23,957 nt of DNA, from positions 1 to 23,957 of the IMG/VR virus record IMGVR_UViG_3300038825_000861. The stretch is one strand, 5' to 3'. The stretch is from a virus. Under the pieces are notes generated by a model, which was not told the origin of the DNA, searched no databases, and saw only the letters and a list, made by a program, of their open reading frames with translations. Numbering within the stretch: the stretch's first letter is position 1; each line of letters opens with the position of its first letter. This document shows, piece after piece, positions 6,580-12,037 of the stretch. A program made the position numbers and the translations under genes.

Positions 6580-7431
6580 CTACTTTTTCGCCTGTGCAAT
6601 AATCCGCTTCACCTGTTCAGCGCTCCATTGCGGCAAATCTTCCTCGCGGATGTCCTCTAGCTTCTGCCGCTGTCGTTGCGCTTGATAGGTCAACACTGCC
6701 CGGCCTTCACCATGAAGACCGTTGCGGTTATTGAGTTCGCGGGCCAACGCACGCAATCCCGTAACCCCTTTTTTCTGTAGCTTTTCGATAATCGGGTAGG
6801 TCCGCAGGGCAAAGGCGCGGGTGTTACGCTTCATTGCTTCACCGCCGAGCGGTGACGCCTTCTCTACGTTGGGGTTGCCCAGGCGTATAATGCGCCGTGA
6901 AGGCTTATCCTTCTTAGGCCGGGTGTCGTAGTACCCTTTTTCCTGAAGGTCGGTCTTGGCGACGTTTAAACGGTCTTTGGTGTGCGCTTGAATGCGCTTC
7001 ACTTCTAGCTCCGCAACCGCCGCCATGATGCGCCAGATAAATTGTGTCTGATTCGGGTCCGACATTTCGGGAATGTCGCACGCGACTAGCTTAGTGCCGT
7101 CGCGTTCCGTTCTCCGCATGATGTAGCTCATCACGTCGAAGTTACGCGTTAGGCGTGTCAAGGCGCTGACGATCACAACGCCGGGCGGATCACACTTCGC
7201 TGCTGCATCCAAGGCGGCGATAAGCTGCGGCCTTTCGGGCTTGGTTCCCGATTCGACTTCCTTAAATATTTCGATCAGTTCCAGCCCAAGTTCTTCTGCC
7301 TTGGCGCGGATGGTTGCGTTCTGTGCCCGGATGCCAAGGCCATCAATGCCCTGTTCTTCCGTACTCACACGCGCAAGGCCGAATGCTTTTTCTGGTGGTC
7401 CGCTGCTGCGGGTTCGCTTCCGTTTAGCCAT
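6580..7431 (-). CDS. Serine recombinase (resolvase/invertase family)
   Basis: 283 residues from ATG 7431. The N-terminal catalytic domain has 'ARVSTEEQGIDGLGIRAQ' (nucleophile Ser23), 'SGTKPERPQL', 'LTRLTRN' (Arg93, Arg96) and 'AAVAELEVKRIQAHTKDRL'. After a Lys-rich linker, residues 215-283 ('TGLRALARELNNRNGLHG', 'WSAEQVKRII') resemble the Recombinase DNA-binding region. It is much shorter than large serine integrases, so it could be an integrase-like recombinase, a resolvase or an inverter. No crossover site was found beside it. GTTTAAAC encodes its 'DRLNVAK'. The start shares TGATG with the upstream stop. Confidence 0.87.
   Translation of the reverse strand: MAKRKRTRSSGPPEKAFGLARVSTEEQGIDGLGIRAQNATIRAKAEELGLELIEIFKEVESGTKPERPQLIAALDAAAKCDPPGVVIVSALTRLTRNFDVMSYIMRRTERDGTKLVACDIPEMSDPNQTQFIWRIMAAVAELEVKRIQAHTKDRLNVAKTDLQEKGYYDTRPKKDKPSRRIIRLGNPNVEKASPLGGEAMKRNTRAFALRTYPIIEKLQKKGVTGLRALARELNNRNGLHGEGRAVLTYQAQRQRQKLEDIREEDLPQWSAEQVKRIIAQAKK
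6964..6971. repeat. GTTTAAAC site 5
   Basis: In the serine recombinase gene, full CGTTTAAACG; read as Arg-Leu-Asn. Confidence 0.9.
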
Positions 7432-7441
7432 CACTCCCCCC
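7429..7441 (-). repeat. Coupled junction GGGGGGAGTGATG, copy 1
   Basis: One 13-base block supplies SD, stop (TGA) and start (ATG) between the 62-residue gene and the recombinase. Identical blocks occur at 7617-7629 and 7784-7796. Confidence 0.75.
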
Positions 7442-7619
7442 CCTTGGTTTCTTGGTCTGACAAAGCATCTGCCAGAGCCATCAACTCGGATCGCGTAAGC
7501 CGCATCAAATTCGGCAACGAGTGAGTGCTGTCCTTCGTTAGATCACGGACTAGCTCTCTGACATCGTCAGCCCAGTATTGTTTTTCACCAGACGTTTGCC
7601 AGTGGCTTCCCCTACGCAT
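7431..7619 (-). CDS. Small unknown protein upstream of the recombinase
   Basis: 62 residues from ATG 7619 (the GTG one codon earlier is less likely). It is charged; residues 18-56 are helical with 'LMRLTRSELMALADALS'. No family recognised. It starts and stops in nearly identical TGATG junctions preceded by GGGGGGAG, shared with the two genes upstream, so this block of four genes is translated as a coupled string. Confidence 0.65.
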   Translation of the reverse strand: MRRGSHWQTSGEKQYWADDVRELVRDLTKDSTHSLPNLMRLTRSELMALADALSDQETKGGE

Positions 7620-7629
7620 CACTCCCCCC
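7617..7629 (-). repeat. Coupled junction GGGGGGAGTGATG, copy 2
   Basis: Junction between the 55- and 62-residue genes. Upstream codons end in Gly-Glu as in the other copies. Confidence 0.75.
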
Positions 7630-7786
7630 TAGCGGCACGGTCAAGGTGCTTACAAAGCACTTGGACTTCTTTAAGCCGCTGCTCCATGCTTTCGATGTAG
7701 ACAATCGCTTGTCGGATGATCGGTTTGATTTTTTGGTATTCAGGATCAGATCGTATTTCGATCAGTTGTGCTTTTGTATCAGGCAT
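7619..7786 (-). CDS. 55-residue helical protein
   Basis: Complete frame from ATG 7786 to TGA 7619-7621, too short for many gene callers. The product starts MPDTKAQLIEIRSDPEYQK and continues as one amphipathic helix rich in Gln, Glu and Lys, ending 'HLDRAARGE'. A GGGGGGAG SD and TGATG overlaps at both ends support translation. The spacer between the neighbouring genes is exactly filled by it. Function unknown; a short coiled-coil adaptor is plausible. Confidence 0.65.
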   Translation of the reverse strand: MPDTKAQLIEIRSDPEYQKIKPIIRQAIVYIESMEQRLKEVQVLCKHLDRAARGE

Positions 7787-7796
7787 CACTCCCCCC
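7784..7796 (-). repeat. Coupled junction GGGGGGAGTGATG, copy 3
   Basis: Junction between the HTPGPW-family gene and the 55-residue gene. Confidence 0.75.
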
Positions 7797-8118
7797 TCGC
7801 TTTGGCGATTGCGGCTTGGATTTCGGAGTCCATTTCATCCAAAATTTTTAACGCCCAGCCGATGTCATTACGATTCCCGGTCTTAATTCGGCGAATTAAC
7901 TTGTCCCGCTTACGGTCAAATAATTCTAACGCCGCCAACAAATCAGGCGCGGCGGCTATCAACCGTTGATTTGCATAGCCTTCGTCAAGAGGATTTTTAC
8001 TGTAAATATGAGCGATGCCGCCACGCCCCTGCGCGAGCAGTTCTTTACTTGGTTCAATAGCTGCCGTTTGGTTGTCGGTATTGAATTTAACAACCCACGG
8101 TCCCGGTGTATGTGTCAT
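7786..8118 (-). CDS. Conserved phage protein, HTPGPW family
   Basis: 110 residues. The N-terminus 'MTHTPGPWVVKF' and central 'GYANQRLIAAAPDLLAALE' are hallmarks of a family found in hundreds of phages and prophages, function unknown. The C-terminal half adds a charged helix pair ('IGWALKILDEMDSEIQAAIA'). The start lies in a 27-base repeat also present at the gene starting at 8724, and the upstream mini-ORF stops on its ATG. Confidence 0.82.
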   Translation of the reverse strand: MTHTPGPWVVKFNTDNQTAAIEPSKELLAQGRGGIAHIYSKNPLDEGYANQRLIAAAPDLLAALELFDRKRDKLIRRIKTGNRNDIGWALKILDEMDSEIQAAIAKARGE

Positions 8119-8139
8119 AACTGACTCCCTTGCTTCATT
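8113..8139 (-). repeat. 27-base gene-start repeat, copy 1
   Basis: Holds SD GGGAGTCAG, ATGACA start and the upstream mini-frame MKQGSQL-stop. 26 of 27 bases match copy 2 at 8719-8745. Confidence 0.8.
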
Positions 8140-8168
8140 GCTTCCGTTTCGCTAAACAGAGCCATCAT
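8115..8168 (-). CDS. Possible 17-residue leader peptide
   Basis: ATG 8168 follows GGAGTCAG and reads MMALFSETEAMKQGSQL, stopping on the ATGA of the HTPGPW gene. The last seven codons (MKQGSQL) lie in the 27-base repeat and are mirrored as MKQRSQL before the gene at 8724. It may be only a translational-coupling leader. There is no independent evidence that the peptide itself works. Confidence 0.3.
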   Translation of the reverse strand: MMALFSETEAMKQGSQL

Positions 8169-8201
8169 TGCTGACTCCAATTAGCACATGGTGATACAAG
8201 C

Positions 8202-8233
8202 GGCGGGCCGGGGCGTGCATTCCCTGGCCCGCC
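8202..8233. other. Strong GC hairpin after the gene at 8241
   Basis: GGCGGGCC pairs with GGCCCGCC and the stem extends by GGGG/CCCT to 12 pairs with an 8-base loop. No U-run follows on either strand, so it is not a standard terminator. It may protect the 3' end of the message or act as a processing site. Confidence 0.6.
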
Positions 8234-8240
8234 ATTTGTT

Positions 8241-8468
8241 TTAGTCGATGCGCTTTGCGTCCGCGCCGTTGCAGCCGTTGCCGTCCTGCGTGTGCGCGTT
8301 AACCTCGCCGTTCGTTTCTGTATCAACAACGAATCCAATGGCACCCTTCCATAGTGGCATGGTGCGGATGGCATCGACGGCGGTTTGAGCGTGAACAATT
8401 TCACACGTCTCGCGGTGCGGTGTGACGTTTAAACAGTACGTCTTAAGTTCGTATTTATTCATCGCCAT
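8241..8468 (-). CDS. Small unknown phage protein
   Basis: 75 residues. 'YELKTYCLNVTPHRETCEIV' and 'AVDAIRTMPLWKGAIGFVVD' suggest a small alpha/beta fold. GGGGAGGA lies 8 bases before ATG 8468; ATG 8462 is an alternative. It follows the gene at 8473 by four bases, so the two are likely co-translated. No family recognised. It ends just before a strong GC hairpin (8202-8233). GTTTAAAC encodes 'CLN'. Confidence 0.7.
   Translation of the reverse strand: MAMNKYELKTYCLNVTPHRETCEIVHAQTAVDAIRTMPLWKGAIGFVVDTETNGEVNAHTQDGNGCNGADAKRID
8427..8434. repeat. GTTTAAAC site 6
   Basis: In the gene at 8241, flanked c..a; read as Cys-Leu-Asn. Confidence 0.9.
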
Positions 8469-8472
8469 TGTT

Positions 8473-8724
8473 TCAATCCTCCCCGTCGAGTCGCTGGACC
8501 GCGTGGTATAGCTTCCATTTCAAGGTCATCAACTCGCGGAAATCCGACATATACATATCGCCTTCCATGCTTTCCATTGAGTTCAGTGGTTCCAATGCCA
8601 TATCCGCAATCCGACGAATAAATTCTTCCGCGTTGATTTCTTCTCTATGCGCCCACGGCAGCATGATTTCCTTCTTTGTTGCGGGCTTGCGTTTCTTGGT
8701 GGTAGGCTTCTTTGCTTTTGTCAT
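8473..8724 (-). CDS. Small Lys-rich unknown protein
   Basis: 83 residues. The N-terminus (1-18) is strongly basic (KAKKPTTKKRKPATKK); the remainder is acidic and helical, with Met-rich 'LEPLNSMESMEGDMYMSDF'. The basic tail could bind nucleic acid; the body is unrecognised. AGGAG lies before ATG 8724, within the 27-base repeated start module. A leftward terminator (8780-8806) just upstream separates it from the gene at 8819. Confidence 0.7.
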   Translation of the reverse strand: MTKAKKPTTKKRKPATKKEIMLPWAHREEINAEEFIRRIADMALEPLNSMESMEGDMYMSDFRELMTLKWKLYHAVQRLDGED

Positions 8725-8745
8725 AACTGACTCCTTTGCTTCATT
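8719..8745 (-). repeat. 27-base gene-start repeat, copy 2
   Basis: Same module as 8113-8139 with AGGAGTCAG and mini-frame MKQRSQL-stop ending in the ATGA of the next gene. Confidence 0.8.
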
Positions 8746-8779
8746 TCTACATCTTCACCCAACCAGATGACGGCTGGCG

Positions 8780-8806
8780 AAAAAGCCCGGACGCGAGTCC
8801 AGGCTT
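8780..8806 (-). terminator. Rho-independent terminator after the gene at 8819
   Basis: Read leftward: AAGCC-U-GGAC, loop UCGC, GUCC-G-GGCUU (10 pairs, one U-G), running into five U residues. It lies 13 bases after the stop at 8819 and before the gene starting at 8724, splitting the small-gene region into at least two transcripts. Confidence 0.72.
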
Positions 8807-8818
8807 GATCGTCAACCG

Positions 8819-9133
8819 TCACGCGGCGGCGGTATTCAAATCTTCCCACGCCCACGACCAATAAAAGCATTCATCAAAGCATAAGCCCGGCCCGCTCACG
8901 ACGGCCCGCTGGTTACGCTTTGCCGCGAAGTCGGCCATGTGCTTGTCTAGCCATTCTTGGGCCGCTGCGGCATGGTTCGCGTCAATGTTCAATCCGTAAT
9001 CCCATTGCGTGATTAGTCGTCTAGTCGGTCCGCCCATCACGCTCGAATCTGTTACGCTCACACGCCCGCCGCGATAGTTGGTCGGGCCTAGGTATTTGGT
9101 GCGGATCGAAGCCCGCGTGTCGATGTGTTTCAT
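8819..9133 (-). CDS. Conserved phage protein (KYLGPTNYRGGR family)
   Basis: 104 residues from ATG 9133, chosen over an upstream in-frame ATG at 9250 because GGAGTCAG sits 3 bases before it and homologues begin 'MKHIDTRASIRTKYLGPTNY'. The order 'GPTNYRGGRVSVTD', 'TQWDYGLNIDANHAAAAQEW' matches a small protein widespread in phages of Proteobacteria, function unknown. It is followed by a Rho-independent terminator on the same strand. Confidence 0.78.
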   Translation of the reverse strand: MKHIDTRASIRTKYLGPTNYRGGRVSVTDSSVMGGPTRRLITQWDYGLNIDANHAAAAQEWLDKHMADFAAKRNQRAVVSGPGLCFDECFYWSWAWEDLNTAAA

Positions 9134-9177
9134 TGTCTGACTCCATGTTACACCACCCGTGCCGGTGGCACCCGAAA

Positions 9178-9204
9178 CGGCCCGCCACGCAATGCGCCGG
9201 GCCG
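9178..9204. other. GC hairpin in the spacer before the gene at 9133
   Basis: CGGCCC pairs with GGGCCG over a 15-base loop that contains further GC symmetry. It sits between a GTTTAAAC site (9226) and the GGAGTCAG module of the gene at 9133, the same order of parts as in spacer C at 10632-10687. Confidence 0.55.
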
Positions 9205-9225
9205 AATGGGCGATAGACTCGCGAT

Positions 9226-9233
9226 GTTTAAAC
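9226..9233. repeat. GTTTAAAC site 7
   Basis: Intergenic, upstream of the gene at 9133. Part of CGCGATGTTTAAACGC, shared exactly with site 8. Confidence 0.9.
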
Positions 9234-9266
9234 GCGGTTAGTATTTCCAATCAGGACCAATTCGGC

Positions 9267-9791
9267 TCAGTAGATTTCCTGAAGTAATTGGTCCCCAACG
9301 GCTTCGGGCATGTCGTCATGCCGTGCCGCAAAAACTGAGACCCAAACGTCTTGGCAATACTGGACGCGCTCACCAGTTCCCATGTGGAGCCAATGTTCCG
9401 TCACGGCTTCCCACTGCTTTTCGGAATAGGCGTCTTCGTCATAGACAGGATAGTCGGCCAGGGCTGAAACGATCTCCGCTGACGCGATCAGAACGTCGTC
9501 TGGCGCTTCGGGTTTCACCATCAGGTATTCGACCCAACCACATGCCCAGTGACGCGCCCGGAAATCGTAAACGGTGTCTTCAATCTCTTGATTGTAGGGA
9601 TAGGGATAGCCGGACTGCTTGAGGTCTTCGAGGATGCGGCTATAGTTCACGTCTTCGAGGATGCTGCTATCTCGCGTTCTAGTGGTGATGACGTACTCTC
9701 CAACCGGGTTATGCCCGGCGTAATCGGATGGCCGGGTCCAGGCGGTTTCGGCCAGGATTTCTTTTGCTCGCTCTATGCGCATGGTGGTCAT
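9267..9791 (-). CDS. Conserved phage protein of unknown function
   Basis: 174 residues, acidic and Tyr/Trp-rich. 'YDFRARHWACGWVEYLMV', 'ADYPVYDEDAYSEKQWEA', 'ERVQYCQDVWVSVFAARHDD' and 'MPEAVGDQL' recur in a phage family seen in small-gene regions. No catalytic motif is evident. The start has AAAGGAACA upstream and ATG 9791; Met4 is an alternative. It lies between two hairpin-bearing spacers. Confidence 0.75.
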   Translation of the reverse strand: MTTMRIERAKEILAETAWTRPSDYAGHNPVGEYVITTRTRDSSILEDVNYSRILEDLKQSGYPYPYNQEIEDTVYDFRARHWACGWVEYLMVKPEAPDDVLIASAEIVSALADYPVYDEDAYSEKQWEAVTEHWLHMGTGERVQYCQDVWVSVFAARHDDMPEAVGDQLLQEIY

Positions 9792-9840
9792 TTCGTTTGT
9801 TCCTTTCGTCTGCGACTTTCCGCTCTAACGGGTTGGGCGA

Positions 9841-10035
9841 TCAAGATCCGCCATATCCAACAGCCTCATTTAATGCTGATGCTAGAGAGATGCGATCAGT
9901 CACTTTGATTTTATTTATGTCACTAACAAGGTCTTGGTCATCTTCACGCCGAAATTTTTCAGCATCAGCTTTTCTTTCGAAATAAACCGCACCAGTGCCA
10001 TCGTGATCATTTCGTATGTATTGCCAGACAATCAT
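9841..10035 (-). CDS. Small unknown protein
   Basis: 64 residues from ATG 10035; an earlier in-frame ATG at 10071 lacks an SD, whereas AGGAGAGAGGAAA stands 5-17 bases before 10035. 'MIVWQYIRNDHDGTGAVYFE' and 'DQDLVSDINKIKVTDRISL' suggest a small beta-alpha protein. No family recognised. It is preceded by hairpin module A (10073-10119). Confidence 0.65.
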   Translation of the reverse strand: MIVWQYIRNDHDGTGAVYFERKADAEKFRREDDQDLVSDINKIKVTDRISLASALNEAVGYGGS

Positions 10036-10072
10036 CTTAGCTTTCCTCTCTCCTAAAGTTTGCAGCAGCAAA

Positions 10073-10119
10073 GCCCCGCGCTGGTGGTCGGGGCAATGCG
10101 GCGCTAGTGCGCGATGGGG
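10073..10119 (-). repeat. Intergenic stem-loop module, copy A
   Basis: Stem GCCCCG/CGGGGC (10073-10078, 10089-10094) next to the palindromic GCGCTAGTGCGC (10101-10112) and GATGGGG. In leftward order it is: stop, GCGC motif, hairpin, SD, next gene. TTT follows the hairpin leftward, so weak termination is possible. Confidence 0.75.
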
Positions 10120-10125
10120 ATTAAG

Positions 10126-10329
10126 CTAGATAATTTCGTAGGCGTGTGGTTCGACCTCACAGATGACGCCCTTCTTTAAAAGTGAGCTAACGCACCCCTC
10201 AATTTGTTTTTCAGAAAGGTCTGAATGATTAGAAATCATATAGGTGTCGGCGCAGTAGCAAGTTTCTTTGAGTGCCTTTGTAAGCGCGTCGAGTGTTTTT
10301 TGTTCCTTGGGTGTAATTACGTTTGTCAT
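10126..10329 (-). CDS. Small HTH-like unknown protein
   Basis: 67 residues. 'KEQKTLDALTKALKETCYC', 'SNHSDLSEKQIEGCVSSLL' and 'KKGVICEVEPHAYEII' read like a short winged helix (helix, helix, recognition helix, wing), with Cys residues near the first helix. DNA binding is a guess. AAGGAGAGAGAAA precedes the ATG, nearly the same initiation module as the next gene upstream. It ends at hairpin module A and starts after module B. Confidence 0.65.
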   Translation of the reverse strand: MTNVITPKEQKTLDALTKALKETCYCADTYMISNHSDLSEKQIEGCVSSLLKKGVICEVEPHAYEII

Positions 10330-10359
10330 TTTCTCTCTCCTTAATTACCTACGCCGTGA

Positions 10360-10407
10360 CCCCGGCCACCTTGCGGCTCCGGGGCTGGGCGCTAGTGCGC
10401 GATGGGG
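10360..10407 (-). repeat. Intergenic stem-loop module, copy B
   Basis: Stem CCCCGG/CCGGGG (10360-10365, 10379-10384) with GCGCTAGTGCGC at 10389-10400 followed by GATGGGG. The GCGCTAGTGCGCGATGGGG block is identical to copy A although the hairpin loop differs. It lies between the genes at 10416-10601 and 10126-10329. Confidence 0.75.
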
Positions 10408-10415
10408 TTCCCGTG

Positions 10416-10601
10416 TCAAACATCTCTTAGCTCAACGGTAAAAACTCCGTAGGCATCGTCGTTGTAAATATCCGCATCTTTCACAGCCAACCGCTTTGCG
10501 CAATTTACGTCACCACCTGCATATGAGAGGTACACTGACGCATGGATAAACTCGTCGCCGTTCTCATCGATGACTGCCCAGCTTTGTTTTACATTTGTCA
10601 T
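10416..10601 (-). CDS. Small unknown protein
   Basis: 61 residues from ATG 10601 with AGGAGCGAGAAA upstream; an in-frame ATG at 10661 lies inside hairpin module C and is unlikely. 'VKQSWAVIDENGDEFIHASV' and 'VFTVELRDV' suggest a small beta-sheet protein. No family recognised. Its N-terminal MTNV codons repeat those of the gene at 10329, part of a duplicated start module. Confidence 0.65.
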   Translation of the reverse strand: MTNVKQSWAVIDENGDEFIHASVYLSYAGGDVNCAKRLAVKDADIYNDDAYGVFTVELRDV

Positions 10602-10631
10602 TTTCTCGCTCCTAAAAGTTCCTACCCCGAA

Positions 10632-10680
10632 GGCCCCGCCATCCTTTCGGACCGGGGCCAAGGGGCGCTGCTGCGCGATG
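10632..10680 (-). repeat. Intergenic stem-loop module, copy C
   Basis: Stem GGCCCCG/CGGGGCC (10632-10638, 10653-10659) with the variant GCGCTGCTGCGC (10665-10676), then GATG running directly into GTTTAAAC (10680). It lies between the SprT-like gene and the gene at 10601. Confidence 0.75.
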
Positions 10681-10687
10681 TTTAAAC
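10680..10687. repeat. GTTTAAAC site 8
   Basis: Intergenic, 3 bases beyond the SprT-like stop, fused to stem-loop module C. Confidence 0.9.
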
Positions 10688-10690
10688 GCT

Positions 10691-11275
10691 TTATCCGATA
10701 GTCATCATGCTACCGCAGCCGCACGTCGGGATTCCCGCATCACCTATCGCGGTCCGTGATCCGCGTAGGATGCACCCGCATTGATCGTCCAGGCATACGA
10801 TCTTAATCATGCGCGTGGTCTGTTTCTTGCGGTCCTGCAAATTGATTTTCGCGTGGGGGTACGGGCCAAGCGCTTGCGATATCTTTTCAAGCTTCACGGT
10901 CAATTCAGGGCCGCTTGTGGTAGCGGTCATTTTGCCTTCAAGGCCAATGGCGAGCGCCATGGTGCGGAACGGACCACGGTGTCCGTTCTCGCAATCGTCA
11001 ATGGCGTGGATCATCTCATGTGCGACGATGCCCAGCACTTCCAGCGGATCGTCTTCCGCCGGACTGATGAACATTTCGCGTGTCGCGTCATCAGATGAAC
11101 CGGACGGCCAGCATTCGCCAATGCGCTTACGAGCGCTGCCGCCGCCCGGCCATGAACAGGCAATGCGCCAGGAAGCGTTTAAACGGTCTATGCCGGCGGG
11201 TTCAAATACGTCGGCATTCAGCATGTTGACGGCGGCGGTCAACCATTCGTCGCGGGTTGCATATGTGTTTGTCAT
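10691..11275 (-). CDS. SprT-like zinc metallopeptidase domain protein
   Basis: 194 residues from ATG 11275, which overlaps the upstream stop (TAATG); the longer frame to 11443 is not needed. The active site is 'VAHEMIHAIDDCENGHRGPF': His86, Glu87, His90 and third ligand His99. A C-terminal zinc ribbon is formed by Cys161, Cys166/168 and Cys185/187. 'IGLEGKMTATT' is typical of phage SprT-like proteins. SprT/Spartan proteins cleave DNA-bound proteins; here it may process host or phage DNA-protein complexes. GTTTAAAC encodes 'DRLNA'. Confidence 0.83.
   Translation of the reverse strand: MTNTYATRDEWLTAAVNMLNADVFEPAGIDRLNASWRIACSWPGGGSARKRIGECWPSGSSDDATREMFISPAEDDPLEVLGIVAHEMIHAIDDCENGHRGPFRTMALAIGLEGKMTATTSGPELTVKLEKISQALGPYPHAKINLQDRKKQTTRMIKIVCLDDQCGCILRGSRTAIGDAGIPTCGCGSMMTIG
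11177..11184. repeat. GTTTAAAC site 9
   Basis: In the SprT-like gene, full CGTTTAAACG; read as Arg-Leu-Asn. Confidence 0.9.
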
Positions 11276-11547
11276 TAGTCGCACCCCACACAAAGCATGA
11301 ACATGAAGAAAAGCATCATTGTGGATGAAACCAGCCACAGGATGGCATGGCTCATTGCATCGAAGATGAAACCGCCCATAACGAAAGGCGCGACGGTCAG
11401 ACCGCAGAATAGCAGCGTGGTGACGATGTACGCCGCCAAGCACAAGTCGCGATCAGCGCCTTGTAATGCGCGTCTGGCGTGAGGGTGAATGGGTGCGGGA
11501 CGTTTGGTGCCGCGTAGCCGCTCAAGGCTTCGTGATGTGTAGCTCAT
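11275..11547 (-). CDS. Small two-TM membrane protein
   Basis: 90 residues from ATG 11547 with AGGAGTCAG upstream; homology of this initiation module with that of the gene at 12009 supports the start. A basic N-terminus (1-32) is followed by two membrane segments (about 36-60 and 64-88, 'ILWLVSSTMMLFFMFMLC'). A positive-inside rule suggests both ends in the cytoplasm. It may modify the host envelope, for example in superinfection exclusion. That is inference from its early position. Confidence 0.65.
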   Translation of the reverse strand: MSYTSRSLERLRGTKRPAPIHPHARRALQGADRDLCLAAYIVTTLLFCGLTVAPFVMGGFIFDAMSHAILWLVSSTMMLFFMFMLCVGCD

Positions 11548-11563
11548 TAGACTGACTCCTGTT
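11543..11563 (-). repeat. 21-base gene-start repeat, copy 1
   Basis: Contains AGGAGTCAGTCTAATGAG, the SD and start of the membrane protein gene. Identical over 21 bases to 12005-12025. The following codons (MSYT) also match. Confidence 0.8.
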
Positions 11564-11580
11564 AAGTGCATTCAGCCGAA

Positions 11581-11620
11581 ATGCCGGGCGGATAATCCCC
11601 GGCATCCGGCGCTAGTGCGC
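11581..11620 (-). repeat. Intergenic stem-loop module, copy D
   Basis: Stem ATGCCGGG/CCCGGCAT (8 bp) with GCGCTAGTGCGC at 11609-11620; the GATGGGG part is replaced by AATTG. It lies between the gene at 11634 and the membrane protein gene at 11547. Confidence 0.75.
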
Positions 11621-11633
11621 AATTGTGTTTGGG

Positions 11634-11801
11634 CTAGCAAGGCTTTAGGGCTTGCCGTTTTTCTTCCAGCTTGTGAGCTAATTTATCCAATTTAGGAAAA
11701 TCGTTTGGATCGAGATGTTTATGATGAAATGCCCAACAAAGCTCATCTAAAACATCAAGTGCGTTATCATCAAAAACCCCGCTTTGATTTGTGTTAATCA
11801 T
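11634..11801 (-). CDS. 55-residue unknown protein
   Basis: Start ATG 11801 follows AGGGGGGAGAGAAA directly; a longer frame to 11927 overlaps the upstream gene. Product MINTNQSGVFDDNALDVLDE, then 'LCWAFHHKHLDPNDFPKLDK' and a Lys/Glu-rich helix ending in LKPC. Mostly helical and acidic. No family recognised. It is followed by hairpin module D (11581-11620). Confidence 0.6.
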   Translation of the reverse strand: MINTNQSGVFDDNALDVLDELCWAFHHKHLDPNDFPKLDKLAHKLEEKRQALKPC

Positions 11802-11814
11802 TTTCTCTCCCCCC

Positions 11815-12009
11815 TTAAAAACGAGACTCACACACCGACTTGCGTAACTTAGCCTTACCAAAGGCTTGTTCAGCCGACATGCGCTGTTCCATTGCGCCGT
11901 TGCAATATGTAGCGGTGCCGTCGCCATGTATTGTGACCTCGGCTACGATGACCGAACGTCCGTCCTCAAACGTGCGGTATGTGTATGTTTTTTCCTTGGT
12001 GTAACTCAT
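11815..12009 (-). CDS. Small beta-rich unknown protein, first gene of the leftward operon
   Basis: 64 residues. 'YTYRTFEDGRSVIVAEVTIH' and 'GDGTATYCNGAMEQRMSAEQ' suggest a compact beta sheet with a terminal helix ('AEQAFGKAKLRKS'). AGGAGTCAG precedes ATG 12009. It is the promoter-proximal leftward gene, facing the replication operon across a 113-base control region, so it is likely expressed first. Function unknown. Confidence 0.68.
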   Translation of the reverse strand: MSYTKEKTYTYRTFEDGRSVIVAEVTIHGDGTATYCNGAMEQRMSAEQAFGKAKLRKSVCESRF

Positions 12010-12025
12010 TAGACTGACTCCTGTT
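12005..12025 (-). repeat. 21-base gene-start repeat, copy 2
   Basis: Identical to 11543-11563; drives initiation of the first leftward gene at 12009. Confidence 0.8.
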
Positions 12026-12037
12026 GTGTGTGCATTT

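Noticed and set aside
3500-11184. GTTTAAAC as part of a CRISPR-like or tandem repeat
   Set aside because: Spacing ranges from about 0.5 to 2.8 kb, the unit is 8-10 bases, and most copies lie in genes.
10809-11300. Rightward 163-codon frame opposite the SprT-like gene
   Set aside because: Antisense to a gene with clear HExxH motif and coupling; sequence shows no family features.
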